Shown: piece by piece, positions 1 to 7,543 of the stretch
Position numbering within the stretch: the stretch's first letter is position 1
How the letters are laid out: each line of letters begins with the position of its first letter
DNA from: Xylophilus sp. GOD-11R
GTDB taxonomy: Bacteria; Pseudomonadota; Gammaproteobacteria; Burkholderiales; Burkholderiaceae_C
Length of the DNA stretch: 64,000 nt
Assembly (NCBI RefSeq): GCF_033546935.1
Contig: NZ_CP137854.1
Span: forward strand, 3,286,001-3,350,000
Reading direction: 5' to 3'
Made by a program: the position numbers and the translations under genes
The notes under the pieces: model-generated
Told to the model about the DNA's origin: nothing
The model's database searches: none
What the model saw: the letters and a program-made list of their open reading frames with translations, nothing else

Positions 1-705
1 GCCAAGCGGGAACGAAAGCGTGAGCAGGAACTCCAGGAGCGTCAGCGGCGGCTCGACCAGCAAAGGCACCTGGATGCACTCGAACAGCATCGACGACATT
101 CCGAGCGTCGACTCCGCGCCCTCACGCCTTTCGGCTGGATGGGCGTCGTGGTGATCGCGCTGCTGGCGGTCCCACCCTACTTCGGCGAATGGAAGGGCTG
201 GCGCACCGGCCCGCCGACACCTCAACCGCCCCCGCCGCCAACGCCGCAGCCGGACGTCCAGGCCAACGCGCCGCCACCACCACCACCACCGTTCCTGGTG
301 GTCGACGTGCCCCGCGCAGGGGACCCATCCGGCCAACGCGCCGAACGGGGCGGCCTGCCTTCCATACCGCCCGAGGTCATCACTTCCCTGATCGGCAAGC
401 TGTTCGACGGCGGAACGGCAGCCGTCACCACCACCGGCGACCTGACCAGGAAGTTCGCCGACGCCGGCATCCGCATCACCGAGGACGCGGCCAGGCAGAT
501 CCTGGCCGCGCTGCTGCGCCCGGGTAGCCAAGGGCAGAAGTCACCGCCTGGCGCTGCGCCGGCTTCGGCCATCAACTCGATGCAGTTCAACCTGAGCTGC
601 GCGCCTGAGCGCCCGACGGTCATCGTCAAGCCGCCGCCGCCGATTCCGAAACCCAAGCCCAAGCCGGTTTGCATCGCCCCCGCGCCGGAGCCCGCCAAGC
701 CCTGA
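1..705 (+). CDS. Membrane protein of unknown function, 5' end cut by window
   Basis: The frame is open from the first base, so the true start lies outside the window. The visible 234 residues begin with about 45 highly charged residues rich in Arg, Gln, Glu and His (likely coiled coil). One hydrophobic segment follows (around GWMGVVVIALLAVPPYF), then a long Pro-rich stretch, a central region of about 70 residues with predicted helices, and a Pro/Lys-rich tail. This layout suits a single-pass inner-membrane protein with a periplasmic Pro-rich domain, somewhat TonB- or TolA-like in composition. No family motif was recognised. Function unknown. Confidence 0.6.
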   Translation, partial: AKRERKREQELQERQRRLDQQRHLDALEQHRRHSERRLRALTPFGWMGVVVIALLAVPPYFGEWKGWRTGPPTPQPPPPPTPQPDVQANAPPPPPPPFLVVDVPRAGDPSGQRAERGGLPSIPPEVITSLIGKLFDGGTAAVTTTGDLTRKFADAGIRITEDAARQILAALLRPGSQGQKSPPGAAPASAINSMQFNLSCAPERPTVIVKPPPPIPKPKPKPVCIAPAPEPAKP

Positions 706-767
706 GCCGTCAAGACCCCACGGCACGCGACGGCATCCGCCAACGCGGCGCCGGCATGGCCTTTCGA

Positions 768-795
768 CTATATGATTCGCATACGTTTCATATAG
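768..795 (+). promoter_or_regulatory. Perfect inverted repeat before the ParD-like gene (likely autoregulatory operator)
   Basis: Arms CTATATGA (768-775) and TCATATAG (788-795) are exact reverse complements with a 12-base spacer. The right arm runs into the ribosome site (AGGA at 794-797) of the gene starting at 807, so a bound protein would block translation start or nearby transcription. ParD-type antitoxins usually repress their own operon through palindromes of this kind. The role here is inference. Confidence 0.6.
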
Positions 796-806
796 GATTT
801 TTCACC

Positions 807-1061
807 ATGGGCATCGTCAAGATCTCCGACCTGATGCACGAGAACCTGCGGGTCGCCGGCAGCGCGCTCAGCCGCTCCATCAACGCGCAGGCCGAGCACT
901 GGATGCGCATCGGCATGCTGGCCGAGCTGCACCCCGACCTGGACCACCGCGAGATCGCGCGCCTGCTGGTCAAGGCCGAACAGGCGGGCGGACTGGACCT
1001 CGCCGCCGCGATGACCGCATCGCCCGCGCCAGTCGCCCGCACCCCGGCGGGCAAGCACTGA
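807..1061 (+). CDS. ParD-like antitoxin-family protein
   Basis: An 84-residue protein of the ParD_like family. The N-terminal half has the family pattern VKISD.LHE.LR..., then SRSINAQAEHWMRIGMLAE, typical of these ribbon-helix-helix-related proteins. The C-terminal 15 residues are Ala/Pro-rich and probably disordered. I chose the ATG at 807 because it follows AGGA with a 9-base gap and gives the canonical N-terminus; longer in-frame starts have no ribosome site. The next gene, a methionine aminopeptidase, begins one base after the stop, so the two are co-transcribed. No ParE-type toxin gene is present. Whether it works as an antitoxin or only as a DNA-binding autoregulator is not shown by sequence. 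Confidence 0.8.
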   Translation: MGIVKISDLMHENLRVAGSALSRSINAQAEHWMRIGMLAELHPDLDHREIARLLVKAEQAGGLDLAAAMTASPAPVARTPAGKH

Positions 1062-1062
1062 C

Positions 1063-1818
1063 ATGGCCCACCGCGTCCCGATCCGATCAACCGACGACCT
1101 GGCCATGGCCCGCCGCGCCGCCGCACTAGCGGCCGAGGTGCTGGACATCGTCACGCCGCACGTGGTGCCGGGCGTCAGTACCGAGGCGCTCGACCGCATC
1201 TGCCACGACCACATCGTGAACGTGCAGCGCGTGCTGCCGGCCAACCTCGGCTACCACGGCTATCCCAAAACCATCCTCACCTCGGTCAACCAGGTGGTCT
1301 GCCACGGCATTCCGTCGCCCGACAAGATCTTGAAGAAGGGCGACATCGTCAACATCGACGTCGCGGTGCAACACGAAGGCTGGTTCGGCGACACCAGCCG
1401 CATGTACTGCGTCGGCACGCCGAGCCCGCTGGCGCGGCGCCTGGTCGACACCACCTACGAAGCCTTGCTCGCCGGCATCCGCGCGGTGCGCCCGGGCGCC
1501 ACGCTCGGCGACGTGGGCCACGCGATCCAGACCGTGGCGCAGCGCGAGCATTTCAGCGTGGTGCGCGAATACTGCGGCCACGGCATCGGCCGCATCTACC
1601 ACGACGAACCGCAGGTGCTGCACTTCGGCCGCCCCGGCGAAGGCCTGGTGCTGGAGGCCGGCATGGTGTTCACCATCGAGCCCATGCTCAACGCCGGCCG
1701 GCGCGAAACCCGCGAGCTCGCCGACGGCTGGACCGTCGTCACCAAGGACCGCTCGCTGTCGGCGCAATGGGAGCACATGGTGGCGGTGACGCCGGAAGGC
1801 TCCGAAGTACTCACGTGA
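1063..1818 (+). CDS. map: Type I methionine aminopeptidase
   Basis: A 251-residue cytoplasmic metalloprotease that removes the initiator methionine from nascent proteins. All five metal ligands are visible: D99 (NIDVAV), D110 (WFGDTSR), H173 (CGHGIGR), E206 (FTIEPM) and E237 (QWEHMV). H81 in VVCHGIP is the substrate-site histidine. The length is slightly below the roughly 264 residues of the E. coli enzyme, and there is no N-terminal zinc-finger extension. It lies one base downstream of the ParD-like gene, so it is translated from a shared mRNA. It may be a second copy beside a housekeeping map elsewhere in the genome, which cannot be judged from this window. Confidence 0.95.
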   Translation: MAHRVPIRSTDDLAMARRAAALAAEVLDIVTPHVVPGVSTEALDRICHDHIVNVQRVLPANLGYHGYPKTILTSVNQVVCHGIPSPDKILKKGDIVNIDVAVQHEGWFGDTSRMYCVGTPSPLARRLVDTTYEALLAGIRAVRPGATLGDVGHAIQTVAQREHFSVVREYCGHGIGRIYHDEPQVLHFGRPGEGLVLEAGMVFTIEPMLNAGRRETRELADGWTVVTKDRSLSAQWEHMVAVTPEGSEVLT

Positions 1819-2159
1819 GTGGCGGAAATCCGGCTGCCTGAGCGCCGGCCGGTGGGCTCGGTTGCCGGCCGCGAATGCTCCCGAGAGCGGCGGAGCGAGA
1901 CCGCCTGAAGTTGTCCAGCGCGGATGTGGACAGGTCTGTAGAAAACCACGGGGAAAAGCGCCGAAAGCCTCGCCCCGCCTGGCTTTGGACACGATGCCCA
2001 AAAAACGCCCACTGCCACCCGACCGCTGCTGACGCTGGTCGGCACGCGGGGAATCCCGGCTCCGGAACTCGTCTGCATACATGTAGGATTGTCTGATGGT
2101 ACGTTTAAAACATGTACCAACGCAGGCACCTCGCATCATCCAGAACAACGGAGTCCAAC
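1819..2159. other. Gene-free interval with a regulatory 3' end
   Basis: A 341-base gap. The first 200 bases hold only GC-rich sequence with short GCCGGC repeats and no convincing coding frame; a 73-codon frame at 1875 has no ribosome site or homology I recognise. The last 80 bases turn AT-richer and hold the operator-like sequences listed separately, so the promoter of the following Bug operon is most likely there. Confidence 0.5.
2085..2119 (+). promoter_or_regulatory. Operator region of the Bug-PrpD operon
   Basis: Two signals overlap. AGGATTGTCTGATG (2085-2098) matches 13 of 14 bases of a site beside the GntR gene at 15520 and 12 of 14 of a site upstream of the operon at 24023. Directly after it, TGGTAC (2097-2102) and GTACCA (2114-2119) form a perfect inverted repeat with an 11-base spacer. 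Both lie 40-75 bases upstream of the start codon. A GntR/FCD-type regulator is the natural candidate; inference. Confidence 0.5.
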
Positions 2160-3128
2160 ATGCAGATCTCCCGCCGCCGCACCCTCGGCTCACTCGTGGC
2201 CATGTCTCTCGGAACGCCGCTCCTGGCCCGCGCACAGGCCAAGCCGGTGCGGGTCGTCGTGCCCTGGAACGCCGGCGCGGCGGCCGACGTGCTCACCCGC
2301 GCCATCTGCCAGTCGATCTCCAGGACCAGCGGACGTGCCTTCGTCGTGGACAACCGGCCGGGCGCCGGCGGACGCATCGGCACCCAGGCGGTGGCCAACG
2401 CGGCACCGGACGGCCTCACGCTGCTGATGTCGAACGCCGACACCCATGCGCTGGCGCCGTTCATCTACAAGAACCTGCCCTACGACGCGTCCAGGAGCTT
2501 CGTGCCGGTCACGCTGTTCGCCAGCGTGCCCTTCGCCTTGATCGCCGGCCCCTCGCGGCCCGACATCGACAGCACCAACGCCTTCGTGGCTTCGGCCAAG
2601 GCCGCACCGCGTGCGATCAGTTTCGCGTCCTGGGGCCAGGGCAGCACCTCGCACGTCGGCATGGTGCTGCTGGCGCGTGCGCTCGGCATCGAGCTCAACC
2701 ACATCGCCTTCCAGGGCCAGACGCCCGGGCTGCTGGCCGTCGAGGGCGGCCATGTCGACACCATGCTGCTGACCGCCGGTGGCGCGGACGCCGCCGCCAA
2801 GGCCGCGCGGGTCAAGCTGCTCGGCGTGGCGGCCGACAAGCGGCTGGAGCTGATGCCGGCCGTGCCGACCCTGCGTGAACTGGGCATCAACCAGTCGGTG
2901 GGCAACTGGTTCGCGCTGCATGCGCCGGCCGGCACGCCGCCGGACATGGCCCGGGAAATCTCCGGCCTGGTCGCCGATGCGATGCGTGACCCCGCCGTGC
3001 GTGACACCTACCGGCTGCAGGCCGCCGTGCCGGAAGTGCACGGGCCGGAAGCCCTGGGCAAATTCGTGCTGAGCGAGCAGGAGCGGTGGGGCTCGGTCAT
3101 TCAGGCCGCGGGGATCACGCTTGACTGA
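2160..3128 (+). CDS. Bug-family (TctC-type) periplasmic solute receptor
   Basis: A 322-residue secreted binding protein of the tripartite tricarboxylate receptor family. The ATG at 2160 is preceded by GGAG at six bases and gives an N-terminus with RRR, a hydrophobic core and an ALARAQA-type cleavage site. Family landmarks follow: VRVVVPWNAG (usually PFAAGG), VDNRPGAGG and APDGLTLL. No TctA or TctB membrane gene is adjacent, so this is an orphan receptor. The MmgE/PrpD gene overlaps its stop codon, which suggests one transcript and a carboxylic-acid ligand. The ligand itself cannot be read from sequence. Confidence 0.9.
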   Translation: MQISRRRTLGSLVAMSLGTPLLARAQAKPVRVVVPWNAGAAADVLTRAICQSISRTSGRAFVVDNRPGAGGRIGTQAVANAAPDGLTLLMSNADTHALAPFIYKNLPYDASRSFVPVTLFASVPFALIAGPSRPDIDSTNAFVASAKAAPRAISFASWGQGSTSHVGMVLLARALGIELNHIAFQGQTPGLLAVEGGHVDTMLLTAGGADAAAKAARVKLLGVAADKRLELMPAVPTLRELGINQSVGNWFALHAPAGTPPDMAREISGLVADAMRDPAVRDTYRLQAAVPEVHGPEALGKFVLSEQERWGSVIQAAGITLD

Positions 3129-4470
3129 CGCCACCGCCCGCCTCGCCGCCTTCGCCTGCCGCACCCGCTGGGACGAGATTCCGGCCGGCGTGCAGCACCA
3201 GGCCCGCCGCGCGGCCATGAACTACGTCGCGGTGGCCCTGGCTGGCTGCCACGACCCGACCATCGACGCCGCCCTGCGCGCCTTCGAACCCCTGCGCGCC
3301 GGCACGCAGGCGCGGCTGGTCGGCCGCGCCGAGCGCCACGATCCCTACAACGCCGCCGCCATCAACGCCATGGCGGCCAACGTCCACGACTTCTGCGACA
3401 CCCACATCCCGACCATCGTCCATCCGTCCGCACCGGTGTTCCCGCCGCTGTTCGCCCTGGCCGACGCCGCACCGGTGCGCGGCCAGGACCTGCTGCGCGC
3501 CTTCATCGTCGGCGCCGAGGTCGAATGCCGCATCGCCAACGCGATATCGCCCGGACACTATGCACGCGGCTGGCACATCACCTCGACCTGCGGCGTCTTC
3601 GGCTCGGCCGCCGCGGTGGCCAACCTGCGCGGGCTCGATGCCGGCGTACTCGCCTCGGCCTTCGGCAGCGCCGCGGCCCAGTCCTGCGGCCTGGTCGAAA
3701 CGCTGGGCAGTTCGGCCAAGAGCATCAGCGTGGGCAACGCGGCGCGCAACGGCATGCTGTCGGTGGCGCTGGCCGAGCAAGGTTTCGAAGGCCCGGCCGC
3801 ACCGCTGGAAGGCGTGCGCGGGTTTCTGCGCGTGGTCTGCGACCAGCCTGATCCGTCCCGGCTCGAAGGCGGCGACCCCGTCTGGCAGCTGGAGGCCGAT
3901 GCCTTCAAGCCCTACCCCTGCGGCGTGGTGCTGAACCCGGTGCTCGACGCCTGCCTGGACATCGCGGCCTCACCGGACTTCCTGGCGCGCGAGCCGCAGG
4001 CCATCGTGTACATCGAGCTCTCGGGCCACCCGCTGCTGCGCCAGCGCACCGACCGCCCCGGCGTCACCAGCGGCCGGCAATCGCAGGTGAGCGCGCAGCA
4101 TGCGGTGGGCGTGTCGCTGCTGCGCCGCCGCGCCGGACTGGCCGAGTTCTCCGATGCCGCGGTGCACGACCCCGCCGTGCGCTCACTCGGCGCAAAGGTG
4201 CGCTTTACCGACGACCCCGCGAGCACCGTGGATGCGGCCCGGGTCACCATCGGCTTCGCCGATGGTTTCGCGCTGAGCCGCTCGGTCGAATTCGCGCGTG
4301 GCAGCCTGGGCCGGCCGCTGTCGGACGCCGAGCTGGAAAACAAGCTGCGAACGCTCGCGCGCCACGGCGGCCACCGGCTGGACGCCTCTGCATTGGTAGA
4401 CGCGATCTGGGCGCTGGACCGCCTGCCCGACGCCTCGGCGGTGACGGCATTGACCGTACCGGCGCCCTGA
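3121..4470 (+). CDS. MmgE/PrpD family protein
   Basis: A 449-residue cytoplasmic protein of the 2-methylcitrate dehydratase (PrpD/MmgE) superfamily, whose members dehydrate or isomerise hydroxylated di- and tricarboxylic acids. Family features include the N-terminal AMNYVAVALAGC helix, the VHDFCDTH and HITSTCGVFG stretches in the helical domain, and the C-terminal alpha/beta domain with FKPYPCGVV. Translation appears to start at TTG 3121, overlapping the Bug gene by eight bases; no nearer ATG keeps the N-terminal helix. The pairing with a Bug receptor suggests it processes the acid that receptor captures. Substrate unknown. Confidence 0.85.
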   Translation: MTDATARLAAFACRTRWDEIPAGVQHQARRAAMNYVAVALAGCHDPTIDAALRAFEPLRAGTQARLVGRAERHDPYNAAAINAMAANVHDFCDTHIPTIVHPSAPVFPPLFALADAAPVRGQDLLRAFIVGAEVECRIANAISPGHYARGWHITSTCGVFGSAAAVANLRGLDAGVLASAFGSAAAQSCGLVETLGSSAKSISVGNAARNGMLSVALAEQGFEGPAAPLEGVRGFLRVVCDQPDPSRLEGGDPVWQLEADAFKPYPCGVVLNPVLDACLDIAASPDFLAREPQAIVYIELSGHPLLRQRTDRPGVTSGRQSQVSAQHAVGVSLLRRRAGLAEFSDAAVHDPAVRSLGAKVRFTDDPASTVDAARVTIGFADGFALSRSVEFARGSLGRPLSDAELENKLRTLARHGGHRLDASALVDAIWALDRLPDASAVTALTVPAP

Positions 4471-4483
4471 GCCGCCGGCCCGG

Positions 4484-5455
4484 TCACTGCACCTGCAGGC
4501 CCTTTTCCTTCACCACCCGGGTCCATTTATCGGTCTCGGCCGAGACGAAGGCGCGGGCCTGTTCGGGCGTGGTGCCCAGCACGTCGAGCCCGTCACGCTC
4601 GGCCATCTGTCGCAGCGCCGGCCGGCGCATGGCCTCGACCGCCGCAGCATGCAGGCGCTGCACCACGGCCGGTGGCGTGCGGGCCGGCACCGCCAGCACG
4701 AACCAGTTCAGCGCCTCGAAACCGGGCAGCGTCTCGGCGACGGTCGGTGTGTCGGGCTGCGACGCCATGCGCTTCTGCCCCGTGGTCGCGAGCAGCTTGA
4801 GCTTGCCCGAGCGCACATGCACCAGCGATGAAGCCGGGTTGTCGATCATCAGGTCGACCTGCCCGCCGATCAGGTCGGCGAAGGCCGCACCCGCACCCTT
4901 GTACGGCACCTTGGTGAGCTGCACGTGGCCCAGCGACGACAGCAGCTCCGTGGCCAGCGACTGGATGCCCGTGCTGCCGCTCAAGGCGAAGTTCACCTGC
5001 TTGCCGCTGCGCACCGCCTGCAGCACATCGGCCACGCTGGCCACCGGATAAGCCGCATTGGCCACCAGCACCTGCGGCGTCGTGGCCAGGATGGTCACCT
5101 GCTCGAAGTCCTTCACCGGCTGGTAGGGCACCTTCGGGTAGAAGGCCGGCGTGGTGCCGAAGGCGGCCGAACTGATGAGCACGGTGTAGCCGTCGGGCGC
5201 GGCGTGCGCCACGTCCATCGCGCCGATCTGCCCGGTATTGCTCGGCTTGACGTCCACGAACACGTTCTGACCCAGGATCTCCGCCATCTCGCGCGCCAGC
5301 GGCCGCGCCAGGGCATCCACACCGCCGCCGGCCGCGAAGGGCACCACCAGCCGTATCGGCTTTTCCGGGTAGTCGGCGGCTGCGGCCATTCCCGGCAGCA
5401 AACCGGCACACAGCGACAGCAGAAGCCTTCGACGCAGGCGGATCAGGGTATTCAC
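4484..5455 (-). CDS. Bug-family periplasmic solute receptor
   Basis: A 323-residue TctC-type receptor. I favour the GTG at 5455 because GGAG lies about eight bases upstream; an in-frame ATG at 5488 would add eleven charged residues ahead of the signal peptide. The signal has RLRRR, a Leu-rich core and an MAAAA cleavage region. Landmarks are IRLVVPFAAGG and APDGYTVL. The second landmark reads VDVKPSNTGQIG instead of the usual DN.PGAGG, a real departure in a ligand-contact loop. The gene is divergent from another Bug gene, with a palindrome between them, and convergent with the upstream PrpD gene. Ligand unknown. Confidence 0.9.
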   Translation of the reverse strand: MNTLIRLRRRLLLSLCAGLLPGMAAAADYPEKPIRLVVPFAAGGGVDALARPLAREMAEILGQNVFVDVKPSNTGQIGAMDVAHAAPDGYTVLISSAAFGTTPAFYPKVPYQPVKDFEQVTILATTPQVLVANAAYPVASVADVLQAVRSGKQVNFALSGSTGIQSLATELLSSLGHVQLTKVPYKGAGAAFADLIGGQVDLMIDNPASSLVHVRSGKLKLLATTGQKRMASQPDTPTVAETLPGFEALNWFVLAVPARTPPAVVQRLHAAAVEAMRRPALRQMAERDGLDVLGTTPEQARAFVSAETDKWTRVVKEKGLQVQ

Positions 5456-5503
5456 TTTCAGTCTCCATTTTGTATGACGGTCATTCACAGGCTAAGCTCT
5501 TGT

Positions 5504-5525
5504 CATACGATAAGTCAATCGTATG
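5504..5525. promoter_or_regulatory. Palindromic operator between two divergent Bug genes
   Basis: CATACGA (5504-5510) and TCGTATG (5519-5525) form a perfect inverted repeat with an eight-base spacer. Read on the minus strand, the left arm gives TCGTATGACAA, which fits the TNGTNNNACNA consensus known for FCD-type GntR regulators. A related TTGTATGAC lies at 5470-5478. The position between two divergent receptor genes suits a shared control site. Confidence 0.55.
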
Positions 5526-6536
5526 AACCATCCCCGAGGAGTTCACCATGCCCGCCATGCCACTGCGCCGCCGCCCCTTGCTGGCCTGCTGGGCGTCGCC
5601 TGCCTGCCCTCGACCGGCATCGCCCAGGCACCGGGCTGGCCTGATCGGCCGGTGCGGCTGATCGTTCCGTTTCCGCCCGGTGGCGGTACCGATGCGCTGG
5701 CCCGCATCCTGGCGCCGGGCCTGTCGCGCATCTGGGGCCAGCCGCTGGTGGTGGACAACCGCGCCGGCGCGCAGGGCAACATCGGCACGCAGTTGGCGGT
5801 GAAGTCGCCGCCCGACGGCTACACGCTCGTCTTCGCGCACCAGGGGGTGCTCACGGTCAATGCGCATCTCTATGCACAGATCGGCTTCGATCCGCTCAAG
5901 GACATGGCGCCGGTCACGCTGGCCACGGTGCAGCCCTTCCTGCTGGTGGCGCATCCGTCGGTGCCGGCGCAGAACCTCGCCGAGCTGACCGCGCTCGCCA
6001 AACGTGAACCGGGCAAGCTCACCTTCGCGTCGAGCGCGTCCGGCCCGCAGATGGCAGGCGAGCTCTACAAGTCGAGCACCGGCATCTCAATGCTGCACGT
6101 GGCCTACAAGGGCGCGGGGCCGGCCGTGGTCGACGTGCTGGCCGGCACCGTCAACCTGATGGTGGCCAACCCCACCTCGGTGGCACCGCATGTGAAGAGC
6201 GGCAAGCTCCGGGGCATCGTGGTGTTCGGCAACGAACGCGTCGACATCCTGCCGGACGTGCCCACCGCCGCGGAGGCCGGCTACCCCGACCTGGGCCGCA
6301 ACCCGGAGTGGTACGGCATCGGCGTGCCGGCCGGCACGCCGCCCGCCGTCGTGCAGAAGCTCCAGCACGACATCGCCACGGTGCTCGATTCCGACGAGGC
6401 ACAGAAGGCGATCCGCGGACTCGGCCTGATTCCCACGTCCAGCACGCCCGAGGCCTTCGCCAGGCGCATCCGCGTCGACTACGAGGTGTGGGGCCGTGTC
6501 GTCAAGATCTCCGGCGCCAAGCCCGAAGGCAGCTGA
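5523..6536 (+). CDS. Bug-family receptor with a suspected frameshift in its signal peptide
   Basis: The continuous frame (337 residues) has the mature TctC fold landmarks VRLIVPFPPGGGTDALAR, VDNRAGAQGNIG and PPDGYTLV. Its in-frame ATG at 5523 lies inside the operator palindrome and has no ribosome site. A strong ribosome site (AGGAG, 5537-5541) stands six bases before an ATG at 5548 in another frame; that frame encodes a textbook start, MPAMPLRRRPLLA, then loses the signal-peptide core. Restoring one base near 5586-5592 would join the two frames into a normal leader ending in STGIAQ. This is either a natural one-base loss or a sequence error. Function may be impaired. Confidence 0.75.
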   Translation: MNHPRGVHHARHATAPPPLAGLLGVACLPSTGIAQAPGWPDRPVRLIVPFPPGGGTDALARILAPGLSRIWGQPLVVDNRAGAQGNIGTQLAVKSPPDGYTLVFAHQGVLTVNAHLYAQIGFDPLKDMAPVTLATVQPFLLVAHPSVPAQNLAELTALAKREPGKLTFASSASGPQMAGELYKSSTGISMLHVAYKGAGPAVVDVLAGTVNLMVANPTSVAPHVKSGKLRGIVVFGNERVDILPDVPTAAEAGYPDLGRNPEWYGIGVPAGTPPAVVQKLQHDIATVLDSDEAQKAIRGLGLIPTSSTPEAFARRIRVDYEVWGRVVKISGAKPEGS

Positions 6537-6548
6537 GCCATGAGCGCT

Positions 6549-7433
6549 CTACGGCGTGCGCCGTGCGGAGGCGACCAGCCAGCGCGAAAACTGCGCATAC
6601 GGCCGACGATGCGCCTTGGCCATCTCGCACACCAGCCAGTAGCCGTCCGCGCTCGTGGCCGATTGCGGCAGCGGCCGCACCAGCAGGCCGCTGGCGAACT
6701 CGGACGCCAGATAGGACCGCTGCGTCACCGCCACGCCCAGCCCCTGCACCGCCGCCTGCAGGCACAGCGCCGCATTGGCCATGGGAATCACGCGGGTGTG
6801 ATCGGCCAGCGCCAGGCCCACCGACCGCAGCCAGACATCCCAGCTCGCCGGCGCGATCATCGATTGCAGCAGCTTCTCGCCGAGCAGGTCGGCGGGGCTG
6901 GCGATGCGCTCGGCCAGCGCCGGCGCGCAGGCCAGCACCAGCTCGTCCTGAAAGAGCAGCTCGGCATGCAGATCGCGCCAGTCGCCGCGCCCGCGCCTTA
7001 CCACGAAATCGGCGTTGACGAGTTCGGTGTCGTCGGCACGGGCCACGGTGGCGATCTCCACGTCGATGTCCTGGTGCTCGGCATAGAAGCCCGCCAGCCG
7101 GGGCATCAGCCACTGGATGGCCAGGCTGGGAATCACCTTCACGCGGATCGGCACCGGCCCCGCGAGACCGCTGGCCCGGGCGACCAGCGCCTCCAGCCGC
7201 TCGAAGGGCTCGGCCGCGCCGGTCGCCAGCGCCAGCCCGATCTCGGTGAACTCCATCTGCCGGCCGGACTTGGCCAGCACCCGCGCGCCGAGCTCGGTTT
7301 CGAGCCGGCGGATCTGGTGACTCACCGCGCCCGGCGTGATGTTGAGCTGCGCCGCCGCGCGCCCCATGCCGCCACATCGGTGAATCGCTTCCAGCACCCG
7401 CATCGGGCCCAGGATGTTGCGCAGCTCGGTCAT
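6549..7433 (-). CDS. LysR-family transcriptional regulator
   Basis: A 294-residue regulator. The N-terminal winged helix-turn-helix includes LEAIHRCGGMGRAAAQLNIT and VSHQIRRLE. A LysR effector-binding domain follows, with the class pattern seen in GcvA/AmpR-like members (FVVRRGRGDW, LFQDELVLACAPALA). The ATG at 7433 is taken as the start; TTG at 7439 is the alternative. It is divergent from the Bug-PrpD-Bug-HIBADH operon starting at 7544. By the usual LysR arrangement it probably activates that operon in response to its substrate. The spacer holds two direct GAAGATT copies, a possible binding site. Effector unknown. Confidence 0.9.
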   Translation of the reverse strand: MTELRNILGPMRVLEAIHRCGGMGRAAAQLNITPGAVSHQIRRLETELGARVLAKSGRQMEFTEIGLALATGAAEPFERLEALVARASGLAGPVPIRVKVIPSLAIQWLMPRLAGFYAEHQDIDVEIATVARADDTELVNADFVVRRGRGDWRDLHAELLFQDELVLACAPALAERIASPADLLGEKLLQSMIAPASWDVWLRSVGLALADHTRVIPMANAALCLQAAVQGLGVAVTQRSYLASEFASGLLVRPLPQSATSADGYWLVCEMAKAHRRPYAQFSRWLVASARRTP

Positions 7434-7543
7434 GACCAACCGTTGAGGAAGATTGAAGAATCGCGCGAAGATTTGAACAGACGAGCGCCGCCGCGATGCC
7501 TATCGTCTTCACTCATTCCACCAAAGAAGAGTCGGAGACAAGC

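Noticed and set aside
1875-2096. 73-codon frame between map and the first Bug gene
   Set aside because: No ribosome site, no similarity recognised, and its 3' end runs into the operator region.
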